NCBI GenBank assembly: GCA_031082125.1
Contig: JAVHLM010000021.1
Span: 81,764-145,763 of the forward strand
Direction of reading: 5' to 3'
DNA from: Candidatus Eremiobacterota bacterium
GTDB taxonomy: Bacteria > Vulcanimicrobiota > CADAWZ01 > Ess09-12
Length of the DNA: 64,000 bases
In this document: positions 8,215-17,160 of the stretch, in pieces
Numbering within the stretch: position 1 is the first letter of the stretch
Layout: each line of letters begins with the position of its first letter
Made by a program: the position numbers and the translations under genes
The notes under the pieces: generated by a model
What the model was told of the DNA's origin: nothing
What the model saw: the letters and a program-made list of their open reading frames with translations, nothing else
Database searches by the model: none

Positions 8215-8841
8215 ATGCAGGAGTCAAGACGTGTTTTTTTCAAGGCTGCGGCAAGGACCGGAGCGGTCCTTTTGGCGACGACAGTCTCTTTGCCGGCCCA
8301 TCGGGTGCTTGCCCTGGAAAAGACGGAATCCGGGAACTGGAACCCCCCTTCGGAACTGAAGGGTCTTCCCCTCAATCATCAGCAGATCCTGAAACATCTG
8401 AGGACGGCCAATGAAGTCGCCAAGGAAACGGCGGAATTCGGCCACCACCCCTTTGGCGCAGTGCTTGTGGCGCCGGATGGCGAGAGGGTGCTGATGAAAC
8501 AGGGAAACCTCAGTACGATCCAGCATGCCGAAACAGAGCTCTCACGGCGGGCCTTTGAGCAGTACAACCCCGATTACTTGTGGGGATGTACCCTGGTGAC
8601 GACCTTCGAACCTTGCGTCATGTGCGCCGGAAACGTCTATTGGGCCAACATCGGAAACCTGGTCTATGGCGTTGAGGAGACCACATTGAAGAAACTGACC
8701 GGCGCCAACAAGAACAACCCCACGATGAGCATGCCGTGCCGCACGATCTTCAAGGCGGGGCAAAAGCCCATCCTGGTGGCAGGCCCCTTTCCGGAACTGG
8801 AAGGCGAACTGGTCGCCCCCCACAAGAACTTCTGGAAATGA
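8215..8841 (+). CDS. Tat-exported nucleoside/base deaminase of the cytidine deaminase fold
   Basis: 208 residues from ATG 8215, preceded by GGAGGCGAG. The N-terminus has a twin-arginine motif (SRRVFFK, residues 4-10), a hydrophobic stretch and an AHR-VLA cleavage region, so export in folded form is likely. The mature part has the zinc signature of CMP/dCMP, guanine and tRNA-adenosine deaminases: H104-A-E106 and P-C134-V-M-C137. F-G-H-H-P-F-G-A-V is the usual substrate-loop sequence. It hydrolytically deaminates a base or nucleoside; which one cannot be told. The zinc site suits folding in the cytoplasm before Tat export. The gene sits alone between two 32-bp direct repeats. Confidence 0.8.
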   Translation: MQESRRVFFKAAARTGAVLLATTVSLPAHRVLALEKTESGNWNPPSELKGLPLNHQQILKHLRTANEVAKETAEFGHHPFGAVLVAPDGERVLMKQGNLSTIQHAETELSRRAFEQYNPDYLWGCTLVTTFEPCVMCAGNVYWANIGNLVYGVEETTLKKLTGANKNNPTMSMPCRTIFKAGQKPILVAGPFPELEGELVAPHKNFWK

Positions 8842-9131
8842 AGCTGCCCCGTCGCGGATTCCTGAGATAATGCGGCTCTTACTGCAATGTCTCCCTGGGA
8901 AAAGCGAGATGACATCAAGCCGCCGGAGTCGGCACCGAGGGGCGCACCTGCACCACCAGGACTCCTATGCCGATTACTATTTCCTCGATGTTTCTCGGGC
9001 GCAGCTAAAAAGCGAAGGAGCGGGGCAGGAAGGGCTCTGGTTCTGCCCCTGCCGCCTCAGGGCTTTCTGCCCGATATCCCGCCCTTTTCCCCGAACTGAC
9101 ACGGCGCTTCCCGGTATCTATCTTTCTTTGT

Positions 9132-9163
9132 CCCCCTTTCACCGCTTTTCGCCGGGAGATTTC
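9132..9163 (+). repeat. 32-bp direct repeat, copy 2
   Basis: Identical to 7997-8028, 1135 bases downstream in the same orientation. The two copies bracket the Tat-deaminase gene. Confidence 0.9.
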
Positions 9164-9449
9164 CATGCATCATGGTTCGCCTTTCGTGGCAGACAGGGTG
9201 AGATGATGAATCCATGGGTGCGGGCAAAATCCTTGTACCTGCCCAGAACCACTACATTTTGTTTGCAGGCTTTCACAATACATAAGCCCTTTGAACCTCT
9301 GGCATATCCCCCCAGAGAGATTTACCCTCCCCTTGAGGATCGGGGGCACTCACCCCTTGCGCACCTGGAGCCTGACCTCCGGAAAGATCGCCTCCACCCT
9401 CTGTGCCGCAGGGCACAGACCCGGAAGAGCCTGTCGCGTATAATAAAAT

Positions 9450-9608
9450 CAGAGAAGATGAAGAGAGAAAGGAATACAAAAGTCACGATATGGTCCTCCG
9501 AACCTGCACGCGAAGGCGTTGCCCCCACCCGGAGGACCTACATGGGAAACAAGGCCGATTCACATAAAAGCCTGCCGAGTCCTCCGGGAAATGAGGCAGG
9601 CTCTTTTC
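9450..9608 (+). ncRNA. Candidate structured small RNA ending in a terminator
   Basis: A TATAAT at 9439-9444 could start a transcript near 9450, though no good -35 is present. Downstream is a perfect 9-bp inverted repeat GGTCCTCCG (9492-9500) / CGGAGGACC (9530-9538) enclosing 29 bases that can form a smaller ACG/CGT hairpin. A Rho-independent terminator follows at 9569-9608. No open frame with a ribosome-binding site fits between them. This is inference from structure only. Confidence 0.4.
9569..9608 (+). terminator. Rho-independent terminator
   Basis: An 8-bp perfect stem AGCCTGCC (9569-9576) / GGCAGGCT (9595-9602) is followed by CTTTTCT. No protein gene ends upstream of it, which is the main reason to suspect a small RNA. 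Confidence 0.65.
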
Positions 9609-9670
9609 TAGCCCGGGGCAGGACTGAGGAGATCTTTACGCTGCACTTGCCATCACGTCCCGGAGAGCCG

Positions 9671-9718
9671 CACACGGAGGACGCCGCACACGGAGGACGC
9701 CACACACAGAGGATGCTA
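9671..9718 (+). repeat. Three tandem 16-bp repeats
   Basis: Units start at 9671, 9687 and 9703 (CACACGGAGGACGCC-type). The first two are nearly identical, the third differs at a few positions. No function is evident. Confidence 0.6.
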
Positions 9719-9854
9719 CAGGCTGAATCTGTAGCTCTCTTCAAATCCCGCGAGGAGCCTCCTGGCGGGCAATCAGATTACGGAGGGCTGTCGTGAGGAA
9801 AAGGGAGGATAAGCTCTCCCCTCATAGGGAGCAGCCACACCATCTTGCCCCCTG

Positions 9855-9863
9855 TGCTATAAT
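9855..9863 (+). promoter_or_regulatory. Extended -10 promoter upstream of lhr
   Basis: TGCTATAAT is a perfect extended -10 element (TGnTATAAT) with no recognisable -35, as is usual for this class. It lies 37 bases before ATG 9901, and for that reason I reject the upstream in-frame start at 9793. Confidence 0.6.
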
Positions 9864-9900
9864 CAATGAGGCGGCACTCTGTTCTAGGACCTGGAGCACC

Positions 9901-12900
9901 ATGCAAAAAGAGCAGTCTTCCCTCTCCCTCTTCCACCCCCTTGTGGCCTGCTGGTTCTCCGAAAGAATCGGCACTCCCACGGAGGTGCAGGCCGCCGCTT
10001 GGCCGCAGATTGCCTCGGGCTCCCACCTCCTCATCACGGCGCCCACGGGAAGCGGGAAAACTCTCACGGCCTTTCTCTGGGCCCTTGACCGCCTCGCCAC
10101 GGGGAAGAGCAGCGGGGGCTTCACATCGGTGCTCTATGTCTCACCGCTGAAAGCCCTGAACAATGACATAAGGCGGAACCTGATGACGCCTCTCGGAGAG
10201 CTCAGAGATCTCTTCGAGAAAGAGGGGGAGCCCTTTCCCGGGATAAGGGTCCTCACCCGGAGCGGGGACACGCCCCAGGAGGAAAGGCGCCGCTTACAGC
10301 GCCATCCCCCCGAGCTGCTGATCACCACCCCCGAGAGCCTGAACCTCATGCTGAGCTCCGCCGGGGGCCGCACGGTCCTCGGGAGCCTTTCGACGGTGAT
10401 ACTCGACGAAATCCATGCCCTTTTTGCCACCAGGAGGGGAGCTTACCTTATGACGGCCGTGGAGCGGCTGGTGCGCCTGTCGGGGGAATTCCAGCGCATC
10501 GCCCTCTCCGCCACCATCAGGCCCGCTGACAAAGTCGCCGCTTTCATAGGAGGATACTCGCTCTCCATGGACGGCGCGGAACCCCGTTATGAGGCCCGTC
10601 CGGTAACAATCATAAGCTCCGGCATGAGAAAAAAGTACGATCTCTCTGTCCATTTCCCCGAGAAAGCCGCTCTCGACAGGGACAGGGAAAATTTCTGGCA
10701 GCCCTTTGCCGATGCCTTCAGGGAGAGGATCGCGCGCAACCGCTCCACCCTTCTCTTTACCAACAGCAGAAGGCTCGCTGAGAAGATGACCCTCGCGATA
10801 AACTGCGAAGGAAGCCTTGCCTATGCCCACCACGGCTCTCTCTCGCGGGAAATAAGGGAAGTGGTGGAGCAGAAGCTGAAAGCCGGCGATCTCAAAGCGA
10901 TAGTGGCGACAAGCTCCCTGGAGATGGGGATCGATATCGGCTCACTTGACGAGGTGATCCTGATCCAGTCACCCTTTTCCATCTCGTCGGCAGTGCAGCG
11001 GCTGGGGAGGGCGGGGCACCAGGTGGGCGAGGTGAGCCGCGGCAGGCTCGTTCCCGTCAATTCCCACGATTTCGTCAGCGCGGCAGTGCTCACCAGAGCG
11101 GTCATGGAACATGATATTGAATCCCTGGCACCTGTAGAATGTCCTCTTGATGTGCTCGCTCAGATCCTCATCTCGATGACCGCAATGGAGCCATGGGACA
11201 TCGATGAGCTCTTTGCCCAGATAAGGACCTGCTTCTCTTACCGGCGCCTCGGCAGGGAAGTATTCAACAGCGTGCTGGAGATGCTCGCAGGCCGCTATCA
11301 GAAGAGCAGGATCAGGGAGCTTGCACCCCGTGTCTCCATCGACAGGCTCGACAACACCGTCACCGCGAGGGAGGGGGCTATTAAGGTCGTGTACCGCTGC
11401 GGCGGGGTGATCCCTGACCGCGGCTATTTCCATATGCGGCAAAGTGATACAGGCGCGCTCCTCGGCGAGCTCGACGAGGAGTTCGTGTGGGAGAACCCCG
11501 AGGGGAGCATTTTCACGCTGGGGACCCAGAGCTGGAAGGTGGAGCGGATCACCCACAACGATGTCTTCGTCCAGCCTTCAAAAGTCTCGGGACCCCTGCC
11601 GCCCTTCTGGAAAGGAGAGCACTACGGGCGTGATTTCCACTTTTCAGCGAGGATCGGGGAGTTTCTCGAGGAGGCCGAGGCCCGCCTCAAGAGGGGGAGC
11701 CTCGCTGAATTCAGTGATGAGCTGAAAAAGAATCATTTCATGGACGACTGCGCGGCCCGGGAATTGATTGCCTTCCTCATGCGTCAGCGTGAGGCCACGG
11801 GGCGCGATCTTCCCCACCGCCACCATATACTGATAGAGCAGGTGAATTCGGGGCCAGACAGGCCCCCTGTGAGTCAGATCGTGCTCCACACCCTGTGGGG
11901 AGGCCGTGTCAACAGGCCCTATGCCCTGGCACTCCAGGCCGCGTGGATTGAACAGTTCGCCTATAAACCGGAGGTCCACGCGTCCGACGATTCTGTCATC
12001 ATCATCTCGACTCATGAAGTAAGCGGTGATGAGATCCTCGCCCTGGTGAGCGGAGGGACCCTCCTGCCGCTCCTTCGCAGGCAGCTTGAGAGCTCGGGCT
12101 TTTTCTGCGCCAGGTTCAGGGAGTCTGCCCGGCGGGCTCTTCTGATAACCCCTTTCAGAATGAACCAGCGGATGCCCCTGTGGCTCTCGAGGCTCCGCTC
12201 ACAGACGCTGCTGAACGCTGTCAGGCACTTTGATGATTTCCCCGTCATGCTCGAGACCTGGCGGTCGTGCATCAATGATGAGTTCGACATGGAAAGCCTC
12301 TCGAAGGTCCTCGCGGAGCTTGAAGCAGGAGTTATCGGGTGGACGGAAGTCACGATGGCCCATGGGAGCCCCTTCGCCCAGGCCGTCACATGGGAGCAGA
12401 TCAATATATACATGTACAGGGAAGATCTGCCGGCCCCCGGCGGGCCATCGGGCCTGCGGGAGGACCTGATAAAATCCGTGGTGTTCTCGCCTGGCTTCCG
12501 CCCTGCCGTGCCTGCTGAAATTGTGAGCCTCTATGAAAGGAAGCGCCAGAGGCTCTTTCCGGGCTATTCACCTGCCACGCCGAGGGATTTGCTCGAATGG
12601 GTGAAAGAGAGGCTTCTTATCCCTGAAGATGAATGGAATGCCCTTCAGGATGCCGTAAAAAGGGATCATGGGATAAGCCCCTCCGACATTACCGTTGCGG
12701 TTGCCCGCAAACTTGCAAAGGTGTGCCTCAGGGGGGCGCACCAACCGCTGATTGCCGCCCGGGAAGAGCTCCCGCGGATAATGGAGACCCTGTATAAAGA
12801 GGGATCACCGGCAACGATAAAGCCTTATGACGAAGAGGGAAGCTTCCCTGACATTGAGGCCGCGGTACCGGGATATAAGCCCGCCGGGGCAGGCTCCTCC

Positions 12901-14421
12901 GAAGGGATATCCTCGGCAGTGCTGGGTGAATGGCTGCAGTTCTACGGCCCCAGGCCGTCGGCATTCATCGGGTCCTCGCTGGGAACAGGGAATCCGGAGC
13001 CCATGCTCGGGGAGCTTGCCGATGAGCAGAAGATCATCACCGGGAGGCTCATCGCCGGCGACGACAGGGAGCTGGTCTGCGAAAGCGGAAATTTCGAGGC
13101 CCTCCTCAGGATGAGCCGGGCCGCCGCAGTGCCGGTCTTTGAGCCTCTCGGCCTCGAAATGCTTCCCCTTTTTCTTGCCCATTACCATGGCCTCACCATG
13201 CCAAGGAATGATATTGATGGCTTGTACAATGCCCTTGAACAGCTCACCTGGTATCCCCTCTCTGCCGCGCTGTGGGAGTCGGAGATCTTTCCCGCCCGCT
13301 TTCCTCTTTACAGCCCCTCGTGGCTTGACACCCTGATGGCAGAGGGCGAGGTGCGGTGGATTGGCACAAAACCGGAGCACATTGCCTTCTCCTTCCAGGG
13401 AGACACCGATCTTGCAGGGAGCCGGGGAGAGGCCGGGGAAGGCCGGGAACTCTCTGCCCGGGGGAAGGGGGCGCCGGGCTTTGAGAGCCTCCTCCCTGAC
13501 AATGAACGGCGCGCTGATTTTCCGTCGCTTGTGCGGATTTCAGGGTACGATCCGGAAACGCTTGCCGCGAGGCTCTGGGATGCGGTATGGAAAGGGCAGG
13601 TCACCAATGACACTTTCATCGCCCTCCGCCGCGGTATTGAAACGGGCTTCAGGTATCCCGGGCCTCCTGAAGCTTCCCATGATGAGGGGCGAAGGGGAAG
13701 AGGGCACCGCCGCAGGGGCATGGGAGCAGCAAAGGAGAGGAAGGCCGCGGGAAGATCAGCCGGGAACTGGTACCGCCTCGGGAGAGAGGGGCTTCCCGGA
13801 GACCTGCTTGATCTTGAGGAGCAGCACAAGGAGCGCGTAAGGCTTCTGCTTGACCGTTACGGCATCCTGTTCCGTGAGCTCCTCGCAAAAGAGCTCCCTG
13901 CCTTCAGGTGGCCAGCCCTCTTCCGCACTCTCCGCCTGATGGAGCTTTCAGGCGAGGTCCTCGCGGGGTGCTTTTTCAACGGGATTCCGGGACCCCAGTT
14001 CATGGCGCCCCATGCCTTCAGGATGCTGAAAAGAGAGCTGCCCGGCAGGGCTCTTTACTCTGTCAACGCCATGGATCCCGTGTCGATATGCGGCCTTCAG
14101 CTTGACGCGCTGAAAGGGCGGCTGCCGAAGCGTCTCCCCGGCACCCACTGCGTTTACCGCGGCACGGAACTTGCCCTGGTATCGGAGCGGAACGGCGCTT
14201 CCCTTACCTTTAAAGTGAAGCCTGATAATCCCGATCTCGAGGAGCTTCTTTCGCCGCTCCGGCGCCTGATGACACGTTCCTTTCAGCCTCTTCACCGGAT
14301 TGTCGTGGAAACGATAAACGGCCTTGATGCAACCGGAAGTCCCTATCTGGATGCCTTTCAAGCATATTTTGATGTGGAGAGGGATTTCAGGACGCTGATC
14401 CTCTACGGGAAGCGGCAGTGA
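9901..14421 (+). CDS. lhr: Lhr-type long superfamily 2 DNA/RNA helicase
   Basis: 1506 residues, close to the roughly 1500 residues of full-length Lhr. Walker A TAPTGSGKT (K53), motif II DEIH (169-172), motif III ALSAT and motif VI QRLGRAGHQ are all present. The RecA-like core is followed by the winged-helix and Lhr-specific domains and then a long C-terminal half, as in the E. coli protein. Lhr is an ATP-dependent 3'-5' helicase used in DNA or RNA repair. ATG 9901 follows GGAGC. The stretch at residues 1180-1200 is Gly/Arg/Glu-rich, and residues 1265-1290 form a basic GRRGRGHRRRG linker that may be an insertion. It has its own promoter and no repair partner directly adjacent. Confidence 0.93.
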   Translation: MQKEQSSLSLFHPLVACWFSERIGTPTEVQAAAWPQIASGSHLLITAPTGSGKTLTAFLWALDRLATGKSSGGFTSVLYVSPLKALNNDIRRNLMTPLGELRDLFEKEGEPFPGIRVLTRSGDTPQEERRRLQRHPPELLITTPESLNLMLSSAGGRTVLGSLSTVILDEIHALFATRRGAYLMTAVERLVRLSGEFQRIALSATIRPADKVAAFIGGYSLSMDGAEPRYEARPVTIISSGMRKKYDLSVHFPEKAALDRDRENFWQPFADAFRERIARNRSTLLFTNSRRLAEKMTLAINCEGSLAYAHHGSLSREIREVVEQKLKAGDLKAIVATSSLEMGIDIGSLDEVILIQSPFSISSAVQRLGRAGHQVGEVSRGRLVPVNSHDFVSAAVLTRAVMEHDIESLAPVECPLDVLAQILISMTAMEPWDIDELFAQIRTCFSYRRLGREVFNSVLEMLAGRYQKSRIRELAPRVSIDRLDNTVTAREGAIKVVYRCGGVIPDRGYFHMRQSDTGALLGELDEEFVWENPEGSIFTLGTQSWKVERITHNDVFVQPSKVSGPLPPFWKGEHYGRDFHFSARIGEFLEEAEARLKRGSLAEFSDELKKNHFMDDCAARELIAFLMRQREATGRDLPHRHHILIEQVNSGPDRPPVSQIVLHTLWGGRVNRPYALALQAAWIEQFAYKPEVHASDDSVIIISTHEVSGDEILALVSGGTLLPLLRRQLESSGFFCARFRESARRALLITPFRMNQRMPLWLSRLRSQTLLNAVRHFDDFPVMLETWRSCINDEFDMESLSKVLAELEAGVIGWTEVTMAHGSPFAQAVTWEQINIYMYREDLPAPGGPSGLREDLIKSVVFSPGFRPAVPAEIVSLYERKRQRLFPGYSPATPRDLLEWVKERLLIPEDEWNALQDAVKRDHGISPSDITVAVARKLAKVCLRGAHQPLIAAREELPRIMETLYKEGSPATIKPYDEEGSFPDIEAAVPGYKPAGAGSSEGISSAVLGEWLQFYGPRPSAFIGSSLGTGNPEPMLGELADEQKIITGRLIAGDDRELVCESGNFEALLRMSRAAAVPVFEPLGLEMLPLFLAHYHGLTMPRNDIDGLYNALEQLTWYPLSAALWESEIFPARFPLYSPSWLDTLMAEGEVRWIGTKPEHIAFSFQGDTDLAGSRGEAGEGRELSARGKGAPGFESLLPDNERRADFPSLVRISGYDPETLAARLWDAVWKGQVTNDTFIALRRGIETGFRYPGPPEASHDEGRRGRGHRRRGMGAAKERKAAGRSAGNWYRLGREGLPGDLLDLEEQHKERVRLLLDRYGILFRELLAKELPAFRWPALFRTLRLMELSGEVLAGCFFNGIPGPQFMAPHAFRMLKRELPGRALYSVNAMDPVSICGLQLDALKGRLPKRLPGTHCVYRGTELALVSERNGASLTFKVKPDNPDLEELLSPLRRLMTRSFQPLHRIVVETINGLDATGSPYLDAFQAYFDVERDFRTLILYGKRQ

Positions 14422-14607
14422 AAGTCTAAAGCCTCGCTCATTGACGGAGTTCAGGGTCAGGATCCGGAGAATCAAGAGGGATGAAAGGCGGGCTTGCAGA
14501 AGTCGTATGAGCGCCCTGAGGCCAGGGAGGGAGAGGCACTGGTAGAGGAGCGTGGCACTGATACCAGGGTGACAGAGAGCAGACAGAACCTGCGGGAGGA
14601 AAAGCAT

Positions 14608-15108
14608 ATGTCCGGGAGATTCGAGGAATACTATGTAAGAAGGACAGAGCGCGCGCCTGATCCCCGCTTTATGGAAGAGCATAAAGGTCTCTCTTTGATG
14701 GAGGCCCCGGCCGGCACCTATGTCCTTCTGCACCGCAATGAGGACCTGCTGGATTTCAGCGGCAATGAGTGCAGGCATTATTCCCTCATGACAGGCGAAG
14801 CGATCTATACAGGCGTTCAGGAAAATGTAGGCGCCTTTCATTACGAGCACTGGAAGGAAGGGGCACTTGAGAGGCTTCTGTCATACAATTCAGATTACTT
14901 CTGGCACAAGGTGGAAGGCACCGCTGAGGAATGGGAATCGAAGGTGCTGTTCACCGAGGAAGGCCTCAGATCCTCACTCCAATGCTATGACGAAGAGTTT
15001 CATGAGAGAATCAGGCAGGCCTGGGAGAAAAAAGAGATCAAGGAGGGCGATCAATTCCCGCCGATAAGCGAGACGGAGGCCTATCAGGGCCTGCTGGGAT
15101 CTCTATAA
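14608..15108 (+). CDS. Hypothetical protein, 166 aa
   Basis: 166 residues from ATG 14608, preceded by GGGAGGA. The sequence is acidic and aromatic (YYVRRTER, HYEHWKEG, NSDYFWHKVEG) without signal peptide or membrane segment. No family is recognised. The frame is open upstream to 14494 but that part lacks a ribosome-binding site. Confidence 0.7.
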   Translation: MSGRFEEYYVRRTERAPDPRFMEEHKGLSLMEAPAGTYVLLHRNEDLLDFSGNECRHYSLMTGEAIYTGVQENVGAFHYEHWKEGALERLLSYNSDYFWHKVEGTAEEWESKVLFTEEGLRSSLQCYDEEFHERIRQAWEKKEIKEGDQFPPISETEAYQGLLGSL

Positions 15109-15444
15109 GCAGAAATCCTGGAGATTAACACTGTGCGAGCAAGGATGTCCTTTCTTTTTATAGCAGCGATTCTATGGGGAGCAATGGCATTCTGTCAATG
15201 CGCCGTCCCCCCCTGATTCTCTCAACAGCCTGTCCTTGTTAACAAAATTTAAACATTTCCGGCGGATTTGTTCACAAAGTGAGGGTCTTGTAAACAGAAT
15301 GTTAATTATTTTAATAAAAAGCTTCCACTTTTCATATTTATTTTACAAAAATCCCATTTACATGAAAACCAGATGAGGTGAAATACATGGTACAGCAAAG
15401 GAAAAATTCCGGGGAATTGCAATAGAATAACAGGGGGTGTCACG
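15109..15444. other. AT-rich regulatory region upstream of the Gln/Gly-rich gene
   Basis: 336 bases, much richer in A+T than the surroundings. It carries GTTAACAAAA near 15239, TTGTAAACAG near 15289 and TTAATTATTTTAATAAAA near 15302, words like those at other promoters here, but no clean -35/-10 pair. Near its 3' end is a 12-codon leader frame. Confidence 0.5.
15387..15425 (+). CDS. Possible 12-residue leader peptide
   Basis: A GAGGTG site six bases upstream of ATG 15387 opens a frame encoding MVQQRKNSGELQ and ending at TAG 15423-15425, 19 bases before the Gln/Gly-rich gene. It could be a translational leader, or chance. Confidence 0.3.
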   Translation: MVQQRKNSGELQ

Positions 15445-17070
15445 ATGGACGGGATAAAAGGGATAGGTCAGAGTGGGCAGGTTACGCAGGCTGATCTCCA
15501 GAAGCTCGGGCAGCAGGGAGGAAAGCCGACGGGAGCAGGCGATTCTACATCGCTGATGGGAATACCCAAGTTCGTGGACGGCTTCCAGGTGTCGCCCGAT
15601 CTCCAGGACGAGGGGGGCCTGCAGGGCCAGCAGGGCACGAACATGCTTGATGATGCCAAGAACCTCCTGAACCAGAATGGAATCAACCCTGATCAGCAGA
15701 ACCAGGACCTCCAGAACTACATGAACGCCGCGCAGAAACAGAATGAGGACATGATGAAGCAGATGGCCAACGCCCAGAAGGCAGCCGCTGCCGGGCAGCT
15801 CGCAAACGGCATCATGTCGGGGATAGGGAACCTCCTGAAAGGCCTCAAGGGGGGCGGCGACAAAGGCGGCGGCGGCGGGAGCAAGGGCGGCGGCGGAAAA
15901 TGCGATGACAAGGGTGCCGGGGCGCCTAAGGAGTCCAACCCCCAGCAGGGAAACAACCAGGTAAAGGCCGACAAGAACGATCCCAATGCCGAGGCGAAGC
16001 TCAAGGCCGAGGGCGCCAAGCAGGGCGACATCAAGGACGGCCAGAAACAGGACGGCGCCGAGAACCAGGCAAAGGCCCAGGAAGCAGGCAAGCAGAAGCA
16101 GGACGCCCAGGATACGAAGTCTCAGCTCGAGGGCGAGAAGCCCACGCAGGAGCAGGCGGTCAACGACGATAAAAACAATATCAAGGACGGCCAGGACCAG
16201 CAGAAGGAAGGCAAGGAAACCCAGAAGGAGGGCAAGCAGGAGCAGGAGACCGGCAAGCAGGAGAAGGCCCAGGGCAAGCAGCAGCAACAGGCTGGAAAGC
16301 AGGAGCAGACCCAGGGCAAGCAGCAGCAGCAGACGGGCAAGCAGCAGCAGCAGGCCGGAAAGCAGCAGGAGCAGTCCGGCGAGCAGCAGAAGTCCCAGGG
16401 CGAGTCGATGAAGGCTGCCGCCGCGGCAGATCCCGAAGGGGGCGGAGCCCAGCAGGCCCAGGGCGAGCAGATGGTGCAGCAGGGCGAGCAGCAGAAGACC
16501 CAGGGCCAGCAGCAGGATCAGCAGGGCAAGCAGACGGAGCAGCAAGGCAAGCAGCAGGAGGACAAGGGCAAGCAGACCGAGACCCAGGGCAAGCAGACTG
16601 AGGACAAGGGCAAGCAGACTGAGGACAAGGGCAAGCAGACTGAAACTCAGGGCAAGCAGACCGAGGACCAGGGCAAACAGACCGAAGAGACGGGCAAGCA
16701 GAATCTGGGTCAGGATCAGAAAGACCTTGAAAATACCAACCAGGGTATCCAGGACAACGCTGAAAAGGCCAAGCAGGCCGCCGGAGACCAGGCGGCAAAC
16801 CAGAACGCCGCTGAGAAGAACAAGGCCAACGAGAACACGGCGGGGCAGAACGAGCAGAAGCTCAACGAGGCTGCCGAGAAAGTCAAGCCTACCCAGGGTC
16901 AGCAGCCCGGCACTGGCACGCAGCCCGGCACACAGCCCGGCACACAGCCCGGCACGCAGCCCGGCACGCAGCCCGGCACGCAGCCCGGCACGCAGCCCGG
17001 GACACAGCCCGGCACGCAGCCCGGCACGCAGCCGGTAAAACCACCGGGTCAGCAGCCGGGCGGTGGCTGA
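15445..17070 (+). CDS. Gln/Lys/Gly-rich low-complexity protein, N-terminal part ending at an in-frame TGA
   Basis: 541 residues from ATG 15445 (GGGGGTG site upstream). Residues 1-120 are Gln/Asn-rich with some helical pattern. Residues 125-155 are Gly-rich with a lone Cys in GGKCDDK. Residues 170-480 are made of short units around G-K-Q with Q, E, T, D or K between, including heptads GKQTEDK. Residues 490-530 are about ten copies of G-T-Q-P. The frame stops at TGA 17068-17070 inside a poly-Gly linker and stays open in the same frame for 272 more codons. The chain lacks a signal peptide and looks disordered throughout. It may be a structural or extracellular matrix-type protein; function unknown. 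Confidence 0.7.
   Translation: MDGIKGIGQSGQVTQADLQKLGQQGGKPTGAGDSTSLMGIPKFVDGFQVSPDLQDEGGLQGQQGTNMLDDAKNLLNQNGINPDQQNQDLQNYMNAAQKQNEDMMKQMANAQKAAAAGQLANGIMSGIGNLLKGLKGGGDKGGGGGSKGGGGKCDDKGAGAPKESNPQQGNNQVKADKNDPNAEAKLKAEGAKQGDIKDGQKQDGAENQAKAQEAGKQKQDAQDTKSQLEGEKPTQEQAVNDDKNNIKDGQDQQKEGKETQKEGKQEQETGKQEKAQGKQQQQAGKQEQTQGKQQQQTGKQQQQAGKQQEQSGEQQKSQGESMKAAAAADPEGGGAQQAQGEQMVQQGEQQKTQGQQQDQQGKQTEQQGKQQEDKGKQTETQGKQTEDKGKQTEDKGKQTETQGKQTEDQGKQTEETGKQNLGQDQKDLENTNQGIQDNAEKAKQAAGDQAANQNAAEKNKANENTAGQNEQKLNEAAEKVKPTQGQQPGTGTQPGTQPGTQPGTQPGTQPGTQPGTQPGTQPGTQPGTQPVKPPGQQPGGG
16911..17034 (+). repeat. 12-bp tandem repeats encoding G-T-Q-P
   Basis: About ten near-identical copies of CAGCCCGGCACG. The high base identity suggests recent slippage expansion, in contrast to the more diverged GKQ units before it. 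Confidence 0.85.
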
Positions 17071-17082
17071 GGAAGCCAGAGC

Positions 17083-17099
17083 GGCGGTGGTTCACCGTC
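17083..17099 (+). promoter_or_regulatory. Hairpin just 3' of the in-frame TGA
   Basis: A 7-pair stem (one G-U) GGCGGTG / CACCGTC encloses the triloop GTT. Counting the U of UGA as 1, loop bases G and U fall at 23 and 24, the positions that matter in the E. coli fdhF SECIS loop. No bulged U is seen. It may be chance in Gly-codon-rich DNA. Confidence 0.3.
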
Positions 17100-17160
17100 A
17101 TCAGGCGGAGGAAACAGCGGCGGCGGCGGCAGTAAAGGCAGCGGCGGCGGCGGCGGCGGG

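Larger units (their letters stand above)
8842..9900. other. 1.06-kb region without a protein gene
   Basis: I see no credible coding sequence. A plus-strand frame is open over most of it but has no Shine-Dalgarno site, is rich in Pro/Arg/Ser/His, and runs through repeats and a terminator. The region holds the second 32-bp repeat (9132-9163), a candidate structured RNA (9450-9608), three 16-bp repeats (9671-9718) and an extended -10 promoter for the helicase (9855-9863). Confidence 0.55.

Noticed and set aside
8870..9796. 308-codon plus-strand frame
   Set aside because: No ribosome-binding site; passes through a direct repeat, a terminator and 16-bp repeats; composition not protein-like.
9793..9900. 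N-terminal extension of the Lhr helicase
   Set aside because: An extended -10 promoter lies inside it, and the helicase core starts normally from 9901.
15358..16545. Leu-rich 395-codon minus-strand frame resembling a membrane protein
   Set aside because: The Leu runs are the reverse complement of Gln/Lys codons (CAG) in the repeat protein.
16205..17034. CRISPR or satellite array
   Set aside because: Repeats keep the reading frame and encode GKQ and GTQP units; no spacer structure.
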